Notes: a model not told the origin generated them from the sequence alone. A stretch of DNA of 63,479 nt from Purshia tridentata (GCA_003254885.1 QANT01009247.1:1-63479), one strand, 5' to 3'. Positions 1-13,732 are shown, numbered from the stretch's first letter. Numbers and translations are program-made.

Positions 1-2029
1 TATTTAATTAAAAAAAAAAAAAAAAGAAAGGCCCTAACAGGTGTAGTGTTGTTGTAATTGTGATATTATAGGTGTGATTTGGTTTGACCAATTATAGTGT
101 TAGGTTTTCTGTATTTGTTTTTCTCCTCATAAAAGGTTTTCTATGCCAACTTATATATAGTGCTAGAACACTATACGGTGCTGTCTGTAAGGTGCTAAAG
201 TGTACTAACTTATATATAGTGTTGACCAATTACAGTGTTAGGTTAATTTCTATCTTTAGTGGCCAGCCTGCCTTTGATCACCAACCAGAGGATGAAACTC
301 ATCCTTAGGGAACTTTCTAGATGTTTTTGTGTTTATATACCGTACATGTATAACTTATATTTTCAAATCAACAAAGGAAAATAAAAATCGGCATAGAAAT
401 TTATCAACACTATAGAAATTCATAGTGCTGTTTGTAAGTAGTGCAACACTATATAAGGTGTTGTCCGTAATTTAGAGTCCAAAATTACTCTCCTAGCACT
501 ATTTTTCTGCGCTTTGCAATTTTGGGGTTGAATCCCATGATCACGTAACTTTTGAGTACATCTACCATTTGATGGCATATGACTAAAGCTTCTGGATAAG
601 TGTGGTATGCTTTGGTTGAGGCACTGTTCAAGTATACTTTTTATTTTTCATTTGTTTTTGCAAATACTGGAAAAAAAAACCTCTCTCACTTCCTGTAGTT
701 CTCTACTTATACTTTTGTATTTTCTTTTGTCGAATCAGATTCTTGGTTTCTTATACACATCTCTTTGGTGTGCTCTTTTTTTTTTCCTGCACCTAAGTTA
801 ATGTTGATAAAGATGACTTTATATTGGCAAAGATGGCAGTCTCTGTGAGAAATTATTCTTAAGTTGGTTTACTGTGATTTGTGGTGTTTAACATTTTCAC
901 AGCATGCCCATGCTTTTTCGTCATTATCAGTTATTTTGGTAATTGTGTGTCAAATTTATGCAGTTCATATAATTTGGTTTATAACCCTGGTTTGGTGTTC
1001 GTTTATAACAAAAACATGTATTTTTTGTAGGTGCTGTTGCGCTGATTTTACAACAGTGATTTTCATCGGTGCTTGCTATCCTGTTAAGGAAGAGGTGAGT
1101 TTCAATCTAACACCTTTTCAGCATATTATGTTTTGTTTTCCTGAATTTATATATATGATTGGAATATGCATATGTTCATCTTTAAAAATGCTTCTGCATA
1201 TATAACAACTATAACTAATTGTTTCTTAAATAGTGTGCCATTTTAAGGCATCATAATATTTGTGCATTCAAAATTGGCTGTTGCACTTTTAAAAAAAAAA
1301 TATATGTTTCGTAGGTAATGTTGTCTTGCTTTTACAACAGTGATCTTCAGCATGTTTCATGGCTATTTGTACTGTAAATTTTGTTTTTCAACTTTTTTTT
1401 ATGATTATTAATTTTCATTAAAGTTTAGAACATGGGCATGCTTTTAGATTCTAAGTTTTTTGTACTGATTCTCTCTTAAAACATTTAAAAAATTTGAACT
1501 TTTTGAGCCACCTGTAAACTGCTTTGTATATAGATTACAGAATAATTCCTTCGTATTTTAATTTGCTTTATTGTCACAATCTGCACATGTTCAGTGAAAT
1601 CATAATTACACAATGACTTATTAACTGATTGGGTGTTATGAGCTGTAGCCTATGGCTACCAACAATTCTGAGCCCTCTAACCAAAAATATTTCTTACTAA
1701 TTTTCCTTTCAAAATTTATTTTGGTTTGAAAGATGTGGATCAATTTCTTTTGGTCTAATTGTATCATCTTGGCTCATTGGTTAAACTTATGATAAAGAGA
1801 TGATAACTCTGAAAATTGCATTCATTTTACACCTCTCCTTCTTAGTTTATTGCTTTGTTTTTGAGTTAAACTTGTGCGTTTTAATCTTCTTTTGTTTAGT
1901 TTTCAGTAATTTAATTCTAGGAGTTTAATGAATGCATTTAGAGTTATGAAGCATGGAAAACTTGTGAAATTGGTCTTGGCAGACAGTCAACTTTCCAGAT
2001 TAAACTGTACCATCTCAGAAGGAATTAGG
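1..2029. other. T-rich spacer with exon-like scraps
   Basis: No complete gene is visible. The + strand is T-rich, as introns of a + strand transcript would be. Two short stretches look exon-like. Bases 262-308 follow a ctttag acceptor and end in an in-frame TAG. Bases 1031-1095 lie between a ttttttgtag acceptor and a gtgagt donor. A short repeat of the form gaccaatta-agtgttagg occurs near 86 and 224. I cannot assign a protein family to either stretch. No missing exon of the neighbouring myosin gene (IQ motifs, coiled coil, tail) is found here on either strand. Confidence 0.4.
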
Positions 2030-3434
2030 TGTTGACCCTTACATGGTTGGAAAGCTCCGGAAGTTAGCTTTCTAGAGAATTTTACGGATCTCGATTCTGA
2101 ATTTTCTAGAGGAAGATATGTTGATTTAAGCGTCAGTTGGTCAGATCAGGAAATTTGGGCGAAAATTGAAGAACCAAAAAGGGAAAGTTACCAATTCGGA
2201 AATTTATGCTTCTTGGATGTGTTTTGTGATTTAGGAAAGTTAAATAAGGCCTAATAGCTGATTTAATGGAGTTCCTAGGTTGATTTTATCTCCTTATGAC
2301 AGCTGGAGGTAGAATTGATTGAGGAAACCTTTTCCTACAAGCATAAGGAATCCTTAATGGGCTGGTTTTTGGTGTGAACTTTAGGAATTGTTTCAGCAGC
2401 CCTAAAACCCTATTTGTACACTATAAAAGGAAGAGAAGAAGGCCACAAAAAGGATCCTTACACAAGCCATTAAAAGAAAACTCGTTTTTGGAGCTTAACC
2501 ACACAAGAACAGCAAGCAAGGAGGCCTAGAAGAGCAGTTCCACATCAGAATTGGTTTTCCAAGGTGTTCCCGTTATTCAAGCTTAAATTTCAGATGTCGT
2601 GCATGATTAATTCGCTTGTATCCATGTTCAGAATGTGTAACTAAACTCCATAACTAGGGTTTCAATGTAGCCTAGCAATTCTATTTGATGTTTTAAGTTA
2701 ATTATCCAAGTTAGTTGATTCAGTTTTCTGGTTCCATTCACTTATGCTTAATTGAATGTATATGCTTGTTTTTATGCTTGATCACCATTAGAATAAGTAT
2801 ATCTTGGTTAGTTTACATACACATCATATGATTCTTAACTGAACTAGTGAAGGAAGGGTAATATCTGACACACATCATGTTAGCGTTATTTGGTTCCTAT
2901 TTATTCTTCTTATGCTTAATGGATTTGGACTAGATAATTTAGACTATACATCATAGTTAAATTATGTTTTCTGAATATTTGATTAAAACCACACATCATG
3001 GATAATCATACAGTAGGAGGAACGAACTCTAGAAACTGAGTTGGTGAATTTGGATATAATTAGCTTAATTCATGGAATTAGATTGTTATAGTGAAATTGA
3101 ATCCCTAGTGTTCCAAAGTCTGTTTACAACCTTAAATCCTTATTTTATATTTTTGTTTACTTGTCTTTAGTTATGGTGAAATTGAATCCCTAGTGTTCCA
3201 AAGTTTGTTTACAACCTTAAATCCTTACTTTATATTTGTGTTTTCTTGTCTTTTAATTTTAGTTTAGACCAATTAAATTCAGTTGTCTTTTAATTTAATT
3301 CTTTTATCTAGTTTTAATTAGGGTTTAGATAGGTGATAAAGTTCAATTTCTAAAGCAAATCTCTGTGGGTACGACCTCGTTTTTGCATATCTATATTACA
3401 ATTGATTCGTGCGCTTGCGAGAAATTATACAACA
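2030..3434 (+). mobile_element. Solo LTR or LTR remnant of a retrotransposon
   Basis: The stretch begins TGTTGACC and ends ATACAACA, so it has TG...CA ends. It carries a TATA-like ctataaaagg at 2421, about where an LTR promoter should be. Its 3' part has the phrase ctctgtgggtacgacctcg followed by a gcgcttgcgag tail, typical of plant Ty3/gypsy LTRs. There is no gag, pol or second LTR nearby, so it is a solo LTR or fragment. The 5 bases on each side (ttagg and gccat) do not match, so no target site duplication supports the exact ends. The true 5' end may lie up to about 100 bases further left. Confidence 0.6.
3091..3260. repeat. 85-bp tandem duplication inside the LTR
   Basis: The phrase gtgaaattgaatccctagtg recurs at 3091 and 3176 with near-identical following sequence, giving two copies of an 85-base unit. 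It lies in the R/U5-side half of the LTR and differs by only a few bases between copies. Confidence 0.75.
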
Positions 3435-3594
3435 GCCATTGACAAAATGCTTAGAAAATTATGAACAATCAAGCAAATTATGCAGACATAAATAATATAT
3501 ATTTGGAAAATTCAAACAATGGGTCACATAAGCAGCATCAAGATGACAGCAGTAACCACAAGGAACCACTCAGAAATTTCAGAAAGCTATTAAT

Positions 3595-3620
3595 GGGCAT
3601 GGGCATGGGCATGGGCATGG
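3595..3620. repeat. GGGCAT hexamer microsatellite
   Basis: Four perfect GGGCAT units followed by GG lie between the LTR and the last myosin exon. An 82-residue + strand reading frame crossing it has a Met-Gly repeat and no recognisable domain, so I treat that frame as chance. Confidence 0.8.
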
Positions 3621-3714
3621 TCAGGTTCCCCTCCCAACTCCTATTAGGACAGGGATGTCAGACCACAACCTGGGTTGGTAAAGTAATGGCTATTGCCAAA
3701 GCTAAGTAACATCA

Positions 3715-6700
3715 TCAAGATGATATGAACATAGCAATTTGAATCACCTGATAACCAATCAATCCCATTTTGTCCAGGACCATTTGGCATGCAACCTTGT
3801 CATCACAGCTGTTCAGAAAAGGGTAAAAAACGATTCAGTAACACTTTTCCATAAATATGGCCTAATCTAGCCCTTATGAAAAAACATATATCCATATTTC
3901 ACCTGGCATAATGACTAGCAAAGTAAAAAAAAGTGGACTTACTTTCCTTCCAAAGCTTCAGGAGCAAGAACCCCAAAGCGGTTAAGAAACTCATAAAATG
4001 TACGTCTGGTGGGATATCCAGCACAGCTGATCCTAATCGCCTCAAGAACACCCTGTAACAAGTAATAATGACTTATTTAAAGCTACTCAGAAACACAGAA
4101 TTTCAAATGATAATTTTTGCAGGTTATACAACATAAATGAAGCACAAGAAGAACGTATAGGCCGCTCATACTCACACCACAGCGTAATTGTTGTATTATG
4201 TTGAAGTTCTCAAAAATAGCAGGCTTGAGGACACTATTCGGCTTCACACATCTGATATAGTGAGGTTCTGTTGAATTCAAAGTCTCCATCAAAGACTGAA
4301 GTTGTGACTGCATTTTCAAGAAAAGAATCTCAGTCGCTGTTACATAACAGAACTTCAATAATTTAAGTTATAATGGGACATAGCTGAACATTCAAATAGT
4401 TACACAAGTCATCATAGTAATTCTTATAGATGACTCGGGGAGTAAATAGTGCTCAACAAATCAAACTTTGGCATGTTAGCTGAGTCAAAATTCATCCTGC
4501 AACGTGACTAATTCTCCAAGAATAAGAACTCACTTCTAGATTAGATTTATGGCATTCACTCCCAACGACTGCCACAAATATAAATCTAAAAAGTATATAC
4601 CAATTTTTTGATACTTCAACACTACAATCCACAAACTGAGAGAAACACATTTTTCCTTAACTTGTGAATTAAACATAAAATATGAATTCCAAGGAGGGGG
4701 AAAAAAATTTAAATGTACCATCACCATCACAAATGTAGTATGAGAAATAAGAATGAATTTATTTGTGCTGCCCAGGCCTCATACAAGGGTTCAAAATGTT
4801 CCGTGATATATTGGGTTTATGGTGATTACAACACGTAATTGAGACCTATATAACCATAAAAATGTTTATCACACATCCAGATATTGTTCATTTTTACTCA
4901 AGTACTGCATAGCCTTCAAATCAGATGGAAGGGTTATTGCATCACACATCCAAATATTGAGGATTTTTACTCAAGTACTGCCTAGCCTTCAATTCAGTGG
5001 AAGGTTTATTGCATGGATCCATCATTTTGTAACCAAGGTCAGGTATGCTATTTCTGGTTCCTTTGATGTTCTTTACTCTCTATACAGAACCTGAGTTACA
5101 CATAGCACACAAAGAATATCTTCACCAAAACTAGGTCATTATATGCCAAAAAGCATATATTTTATCTTGGGGTTACGGTAATATTTATCCCTCTCAATTT
5201 TGACATTGACCATAACTTTGTTTTTCAAGACATCTAACAATGGGCAAGACATCTAACAATGGGATCAACATAGAGCATTAATCATTCAGCAAAATAAGTT
5301 AGCAAAAGCCAATAGAAATGTATATTTGATTCAATTCAAACAGCTCATAAAAAAGTTTCTAATAATGATACCTTGAAGCGTGATCCAATGGATGAAAACT
5401 TAGATGACTTGGATGATTCCTCTGGAAGTCTAGGAAATAACCCAGCCACAAAAGGGCATTGTGAGGCTGTCAACAGATCTTGATGTTCTGCCACCACATA
5501 ATCTTTGTTTTTATCAAGGAACTGATCAGCCTGATAAGTTACCTGGAATAAAATTGGTGAACTATTAACATAAATTACATAATGCTACAGAGGAACTGAA
5601 CATGCATAACAGCCCAAACATGCATACCTCCCCTGCGTAGTGAGATATGGTAAAACTAGTACGAGAAAGCTTAGGTTTGATAAAGCGCTTGTTGTTTTTG
5701 AATGTCTGGTATAACTTCTGAGCGAATGTTTCATGTGTGGATTTAGGAAACATGCTGTGTGAAGCAATCAAAAAAACTTGAGTCCAACCAAGAGGAAGAA
5801 TTAAAAGACACAAGAATAAGTAGTTCATAAAATCAATGCATGTACACATAAAAAACTAGAGTAAGTAAACATCTTATGAAGATAAGAATTCAGACCATCA
5901 AATTTATTTATAAAAGAGAGAACAAAAAAAGCAGAATTAAATATTAGCTACATACCAGGCTTCATCTAAAAGTGCAATTATTCCTCCAGGCTTCTGAAAA
6001 AATAAATAGATAAACTTACGTGTAATAGGAAAAAAAAAATCTGAAAATTTTTTTTCAGTTTAAAAATTATGAGTTTGTAATCAAGTAAAATATGTTATCC
6101 ATTTTGGATAACAACAAAAATACAGCAACAATATATCACCTTTTCAATCAGATCCAGCACATCTTGGTTATCAACAAACTCAATGTAGCTCCAATTGATT
6201 TCTTCTTTCGTATATTCTTCCTGTTCCATCTTAAAGACATGCTGCAACATGCAATTACCAAATGATTTTGGTTAAAGACTGAACAGAACTAGTATGAAAA
6301 ATAGAAAGTGGGAAGTCTGCCAAAGGTTGCCAACCTGATTGAAATGTTGCTGCAGCTTCTCATTTGTAAAATTGATACAGAACTGTTCAAAGCTATTTAA
6401 AAGGAAACTTGTAAGCTGCAAGACCAAATTTTACATTGCAAACAATATCTAAAGTTGACAGTTTACCTATTGAACTTAAAACTCTCAAACCCATAAATAT
6501 CAAGGACTCCAATTAATGATTTTGAGTTTGGATCTTGACCAATTGAGATGTTAATTTTCTCCACAAGCCTGTATAAATTGATGAAAATTCTGTTAGAACC
6601 ACAATAGTGGTTAGAAACTTAGAACAAATGTGGACAGACTCAACTTTTGACACTAGATATTACAACAGATGTTCATGGCTGCATATGCATGGACACAACA

Positions 6701-9700
6701 CATACTAGAGAAGCAGTAGTAAGGAAGTCACATTACCAGTCAAACAAGCGTGAGTAAACAGTTTTAGCCAAGGCATCTCTGCTAGCCAATGCAGCAACAG
6801 GGTCAAGAGTTCTTGTGATGACCTCTTCTGGTGTAACCATTACACGCTTAATGAGAGCATCTTCCAAGCTCTTGGCATCACACCTACAATAAAGCATAAT
6901 TTTCACTGCATTAACAAGCAAGCATTAATTTAAAATTGGAAATGCATCCACTGCAGGGAACGTTAAAAAGGGTATACTTAAGCAGCTCAGCTGTTGTATT
7001 AAGATGGAATCTAGACTTCTCATCCTTAATGACAGAAGAGTCAATATCCTCTCCTTTTGCAAATTCAACATTCCCAAGATGCAGAATTGCAGCTACCACC
7101 ATAAAAATAGCATCCTGTAAAATAAAAAAGAAGATTAGTGAAACTGAATGCAACACCACATACAAGTATAACTTAGAACTGCTGGGAACACTAACCTGCT
7201 CTTCCTCACTGATCCCAACCACATCCATAGCCCTTCGGGTTGCAAGATATTCCTCACCATCATCTATTCCATCCAGTGCATAGCAACTGGATTGATTCAA
7301 GTAATGGAACTCTTTAGGGTTTCCCAACTTAAATTTTCCTCTCTCCTGAAATTTTTTTAAGAAACAACAATAGGTACAGCTTATCATCACAATTCACTAG
7401 TATAGGTAGCATAACATACTATTGAGGGTTGGGTGTGTGCAGACATTTGAGCACATTCAATGTCAAAATTGACTATAAGTACCTCGGGTGGTGCGGCACA
7501 AAGAAGGTAAAAACAATGATAGTTTCTTTCAGGATCTGAAATTTGGCAGACACGAGACCTTTCAAGCAAATAAGTTCGTATAGCTGCCCCAGAGATCCTC
7601 CCATTCTTGTCGAATTGGATCTCAACAAATTTACCAAAACGACTGCAATGTGTAAATAGAACAAACACTGAGAAAGTAAAATAAACTCTATGAAAAATGA
7701 AACATGTATACAAACTTTCTGGATATCATATATAGTATAAACTAAGGTTAATAATATATCAAAATGGTGGGTGCTGACGAACCCAGTGTTCTCCAAACCA
7801 GAACAAAGCAGCGAGTAAAAATTTTCATTAATCTTGAGACAAACTCTTTCCTATATTAGCATTAGAATACACCTCCATACTGTTGTACATGTCATTCATT
7901 TGAAAATACACATTTGACAACTCACCTAGAGTTGTTGTTTCTGACAGTTTTAGCATTGCCAAATGCTTCAAGAACTGGATTGGACTGCAAATAATCAACC
8001 AGAAAAACCATTCAGTTAACAGTACCATCCCATTTATATAAACTATGATAAAGTGTCAAGATAATATTGAGGAACTACATCCTTAAGCCAGAATAGAGTT
8101 TCATCATACTTCTAGAACTTGTTGTTCAACTGTCCGCCCTTCTACACCAGATCGACCTCCAAGGTATGCAAGATACCGCATAAGCATCTTTGTCGTTTCT
8201 GTTTTACCAGCACCACTCTCGCCACTAACCAGAATTGAATTGCTCTTTCCCTCGTTGATCATTGCTCTGTGAAATATAATGCCGAAATAGTAAGAAGATG
8301 ACAGGGAAAAAGTGGGAGTGGGAGAATCCAGAAAAAAAAAAAAATATTGCACCTGACAGGATATATTTAAGTTACCTGTACGCAACATCTGCAATTGCAA
8401 AAACATGAGGGCTTAACTCCCCAAACGCAGCTCCTTTATATTGTTCCATCATATGTGTGCCATACAAATGCGGTAATCTTTGAAATGGGTTAACTGCAAT
8501 CAAAATATTTCCAGTGTATGTCTGGAACGAGGATAATACAATAAATTGTCAAGTAATTTTCGATTCAAAAACTCCTTCAGCATGTAAGAATCTGAAAGAT
8601 AAAATTGTGTATCTTACATAAATTTCATTAAGTTCATATCTGGTCGCCAAATTGTGCAGAACTCCTGGTTCATGCAAATATGACAGCTTTGTCATGTCAT
8701 CTACACCTCCAGGAGGAGCTTCAGTATCCTCTGGATAAACTTTTGAGATATTTGTAACAACCTGCAACCAGATTTTCAGAGAGTGAAAATTATAATACCT
8801 ACAGACTTTAAATTGATCATAATGCATAAAGAATTTCATGATTAATTTAAACATCAAATTTCCACTTTAAATGAATAAATGAATGTTGAGGCAAAGTTCA
8901 AGCCATATAAATATCTGAATTACATGGAAGCATCCAAATGGAATTGGATTGCCTAGCAAACCAATTTCACTTGAATACTGAAGTGTTTAATCAACAAAAA
9001 GCTTACTTTCCCATCACAAAATATAAAGACAGAAACAAAAAATACATTATATATGACTCACTGTTTTCCCATTTTTGGCATGGACATGAACTTCTTCACC
9101 ATTAATTCGGAAAACTTCTCCATCAATCCATGCTTCTGCTGGATCTTCAACCCAGACATGAGAACCTACAATAATATTAACTGGTGGAGCCTGCAAACAA
9201 AACCACATTAGAAGTGGAAATAGATAAAATGAAATACAAGAAACTATCACTGTCACACAACACACAGATTACTGAAACACAAGAAACTATCACTCACATA
9301 CACAACATACAGATATACAAGAAACATAATCAAAAGGATCATGAACTATTATTTTCCCTGTCAACAAATTATATTTTCTATTTTATAAAATGAAATGAAG
9401 TGTTTTGTAACAAGCTATCTCTATCATAATAAAACATAACTTCTAGAACACCTAGCACCAAAAAGTAAAACAAAAATTCTTTGAGGAAGAATAGGAATCA
9501 AATTCAGAAGTAAACCCTGTATGAGTAAGTACATAATCAAATCCACCACAAATAACACGGCTGTCCAGAGTATTTCATCAAAATTATTGGAAAGCATCTT
9601 GAAAAAATTAGCTCCAAAAGCTGAATCAATAATGTACTGAACAGTTGTAAATTTCTTCAGAAGACAACAAAAGTGTCAAGTAGGATATAATATTAATCTC

Positions 9701-10912
9701 ATATACTAGTGGCCGGAAAAAGTCTGTGAAGAATGTAATACGGCCAGTATAAATGTAACTATACTACATGGTTGGGCTCGTGGCACGCCATGATTTTTAA
9801 GCATTTAAAACAAAAAGCAACAGATTCTTCAAAGATTTCAAACACAAAAAAGATCATAACCAAAAAAAAAAAAGTGTCAAGTAGGATATAATATTAATCT
9901 CATATACTTGTGGCCGGAAAAAGTCTGTGAAGAATGTAATACGGCCAGTATAACTGTAACTATATTGCATGGTTGGGCTCGTGGCACGCCATGATTTTTA
10001 AGCATTTAAAACAAAAGGCAACAGATTCTTCAAAGATTTCAAACACAAAAAAGATCATAACCGAAAAAAAAAAAAAAATGTTTGACTAGAATTAGAAATG
10101 GCTGAACTAACTTCACAATTACAGCGACATTGTCACAGGTACCACTGTAACATCTTCTACTTGGTGTTGGCTATGAAGCCACACCCGCAGTTTATGGTAC
10201 AACTAACCACCTCTGCTTCCAAACGTGCCATTTCTAATATATATTGAGAGGCAACCAACAACCATTACGCATGCAAGTTGCCATGCCAATGAACATTCAG
10301 AATTACAAATCCTTCTTGAATAACAAAGCTAATTTAATTGAGTAAAACGGCGTCATCTCATTAATTTCAAATTACCTTGCCACATCAGTTTGTATGAAAA
10401 CTTTTCTTTTTGGTAAAGAAATTATTCCCCATCCGATATCTACTTCAACATATCACCTGATTACCGAGTAAAACGCAGGCGAACCAAGTCCTCAACTAAA
10501 AGTTGATTGTTTACACCACAATGCATATACTAGACAATACTATATTACCACCAGCATCTAAATCAATACTTAAATCCTTCTATTTGTTTTTCTTTCAGCA
10601 TAATAACTACCTATTCATATTCATTAAATTCAGTTTTTGCAAATTGTTTCTGCATCGAAACCAATATAATTTTACCAAGCTTAAATTAAGCATTCAAGTC
10701 TTGCAATTGCAACATAATTTGAGCTGAAAACTTAGAACCAGAAAATCAAATCCCAAGCTTATAATAAGATTATCGAAAGTTTTATAATTAAAGATTAAAT
10801 CCAAATAAAACTTACATAATCGGACTTAGCTAATCAATGAGTCAAACAAATCAGCTAAACAACAAACCACAGATAGAAAATAATCATTTTCATATTATCT
10901 CCAAGTTACCAT
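3715..10912 (-). CDS. Class XI myosin heavy chain, motor domain only
   Basis: Myosin XI is the plant actin motor for organelle transport and streaming. Nineteen coding exons join in one frame (711 codons): 10910-10912, 9062-9190, 8618-8761, 8376-8521, 8110-8266, 7926-7984, 7483-7642, 7196-7345, 6978-7114, 6737-6883, 6467-6568, 6335-6392, 6140-6241, 5956-5993, 5628-5754, 5372-5542, 4176-4307, 3943-4052, 3748-3808. Exon 1 is just the ATG, a known plant myosin XI feature. Visible are the SH3-like start ([13 protein letters not shown]), P-loop GESGAGKT at residues 156-163, switch I NNNSSRFG at 209-216, switch II DIYGFE at 434-439, and the HYIRCVKPN actin-side segment. After exon 19 the converter end, IQ motifs, coiled coil and cargo tail are absent. 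Reading into intron 19 gives ten more codons and a stop at 3715-3717, which sets the left limit used here. Every exon seen is intact. It is either a truncated gene or the 5' half of one continuing beyond position 1. Confidence 0.88.
4868..5013. repeat. 73-bp tandem duplication in a myosin intron
   Basis: Two diverged copies starting atcacacatcc at 4868 and 4941, each running through tttttactcaagtactgc and ending near ggttattgca, lie in the intron between exons 16 and 17. Confidence 0.7.
9671..10070. repeat. 202-bp tandem duplication in myosin intron 1
   Basis: Copies start agtgtcaagtaggatata at 9671 and 9873 and are almost identical over their whole length, including a cacgccatgatttttaagc block. 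Each ends in a poly-A tract after gatcataacc. The high identity suggests a recent duplication. It lies within the 1.7 kb intron between the lone ATG exon and exon 2. Confidence 0.9.
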
Positions 10913-13732
10913 ATCGATTGTACTGAGCGATCGCCTCCGCTAACTCATCCGAGACAGGACCGAGTCAAAGGAAAACGGACTCGGTGAGTCAGATCGGAGC
11001 GCAGCAGACTGGTAGCTTTGGAGTTTCAACGGCAATTTTGAGAAAGAAATTTGAATTTGAGCTGGAGAAGACGATAATAGGAAGCGAACAAAGCAGTGTT
11101 GGAAATTTTTTTGCCCCTTTCCGAAGCTGTTTTGGTGTTTTCTCTCACTACGAAATTGAGGTATGGAAGCTTATATACGAAAAAGCAAAAGCTACCAAGC
11201 TTCTCTCTGTCTCTGTCTTTCTCTCTCCAAGTTTTGAAGCTGCTCTGTTGCTGTGCGTTTCGGACACTACAAATTATTTTTCGGCTTTTTTATTTTACTG
11301 GTCTGGTCAGCTGGGGGTCCTAGAGAATTTGAGATGGAGGGCATTCGTGACCTCCACAAACATTGGCTTTCGTCTCTAAAACCGACATTACAGAGCTATT
11401 TAAGCACACGAGAAATGAACATCAGTGTGTTTCGGACACATACTTCTTGTTATTTACCAGTACACCCTTTTTTCTTGTAAAGATGTAGCTTTGTTTTTTC
11501 ATCCTTGTGCAAGAGTACAATATGAGAGTTTTATCCGCCTTCTCTGTCACGTATATGATTGGAGGTTTGTAAGCTCTGAAATGTTTTAGATGCTGATGAG
11601 ATTATTGTAAGACATGAAACATAGTTCCGTGGAACATAATATCTGTGTTGTAAATAATATTGTGATGTATTGGTCATTGCAGCATTACGAATTAAAATCG
11701 AATAAACGTGATGATGATATAATTTTGAGCAAATCATAGTATATTTAACATCAAAGATAAAGATTTCATGAATGAAAATAGTGAAAAAGTTACTATATTA
11801 CAATTATGGATTAAAATATTTAAAATTTAGTATCTAATTATTATTGTTTCACACAATTAAACAAATTAATCACACTTATAATCTTATCAAACTTTTTCAT
11901 AATTTTTGTTTTTGTTTTTACTTTCTAAATTAAGATAATTTAAAGCATTATTTCTATTCATTTTGTATTGCTGGAAATGATAAACTCTAATCTGTCAACT
12001 TGATGACTTTCTAATTTGAACAAGCCAATTTGGGCAACAGTATTAATTGCACATAACGTGATGAACTTGTTCATCTGACGGATGGAAACCCAAGTTTTTA
12101 TAACGTGGCTTTCCTTGAAAATATTTCCTTTCTATAAAATAATGGGGACCCTTTGAAAACATTTAAATCCACTTCCATCGGCCTAGGGTCAATCTGGTAA
12201 TTCAATACAACTTTAAAGGTGATTTTTGAACTAGCAAATTGCAAATAATTTCCGACCAAAATTTTCTTAGAAAGAGAATTACGTAATTTAAGTTTTACGA
12301 CATGACAATCTGATATCCGCCAACCATTCGCTGTCATCACCTTAATTTTTTATAGCCTATATATTTGGGTTTCAGAAAAGTTAGCGTAAATGCACTCAGA
12401 CTGTATTTTGTTGTATCGCCAATTGCCAACTTGGCAACCATGCCATGATCAAACCAAATTACAAAATTGGACCAATGATGACTGCATGATCCATGTAGCT
12501 AACTACTTACAAACTATAACATATTTCATGTGGGTGGGTCCAAATCCACAACATTATTAAAAAAGAGATGTGTCAATCGCACCTTTTTTTTTTATTACAG
12601 AAGAAGGGAAAGATTTTAACCTTATATATAGGTGGAGATTTTGTCATCGAAGAACTAAAGTAAACCTAATTTACAATTGCACTATATATATTATAAAATA
12701 TATTCACATTGTTTTAAAACATACTATATGTATAAGCTTCGTCCATTGAGGTATTTCTCATCTTAAATGTAATGAGGTATACTTCATTTTAAACATGATG
12801 AGGTATGGCTTATAAGACGCACTCTGTACTGTAATTCGATAATTGAAGTTATCTATTTTTCTCTCTTATGTGTTTTCAAAAAAAGAGGGAACTAAAAGAG
12901 GTCAGTTTAGTTTTTATTTGAAAGACTAAGTAAGAGAGAGCAGATAGTTAGATTATGTGTTTTAAGACCCGACTCAACCAATATAATCAATTGTCCAACC
13001 ATTAACCGACCTACAACAGTCAAGTCAATTGTCGGTTTCTGAAAATAGCCAAATTCGATTAGTCAATACCATGAACAGTGAACACTAAGTTCACCAACCT
13101 TACGTTGGCTAAAGGTATGACAAATGAGATATGTGATGACTAGACATTAAAATTTGGGGATTCAACAATACTATTGATCACAGTTTTAGGATATCTTTAT
13201 AGGCTTTCATGGATGCATCAATATGATCTTCATTTTAACTACCTAAGTTTAGTGGAAATAGTTCCAATAAACATGATCAAATGTGAGGTTTTATCTTAAA
13301 AAATTTTAATGATTTGTTTAGTTTTGAATGGACAAAATAATTACTTTTAAAAGGTGTCTTGCGAATATGCTATTGCTAAGGTGTGGTAAGTATTTAAATT
13401 CAAGTAATACTAGAGGTACCTCATTTTCTATATCACATTACTACCACTTTATTTGTATCGATTTCACTTTTTATATCTATCTAAATTATTTGAGATATTT
13501 ATTTAAATATGACACATATTTAGGAGTCAATTTAATTCTATTTTCGAACACATATTTCAACTTGTGTTGATCAAGTACATTAATTTATGTTTTGTATCAA
13601 AGAAGTACAATCTCTCACTTTTGTTACAAACTCCATTTAAATTACTCGCCGTTGGCGCACCTCTCCTAACTATTGCCCATTTATTCTGGAATAATCTTTT
13701 TAGGAGGGGCAAAGTAGTTCTTTATATTAAAT
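10913..13732. other. Myosin 5' flank and AT-rich spacer
   Basis: The first part should hold the myosin 5' untranslated region and promoter, read leftwards. Around 10920-11060 it is GC-richer and purine-rich. Beyond about 11500 the sequence is AT-rich spacer with no gene-like reading frame. A + strand frame of 131 codons at 10984-11379 overlies the expected promoter and has no recognisable domain. I see no RNA gene. Confidence 0.5.

Noticed and set aside
10984..11379. 131-codon + strand frame next to the myosin start
   Set aside because: It overlies the expected myosin promoter, shows no domain or splice context, and a competing frame in the same place is equally long.
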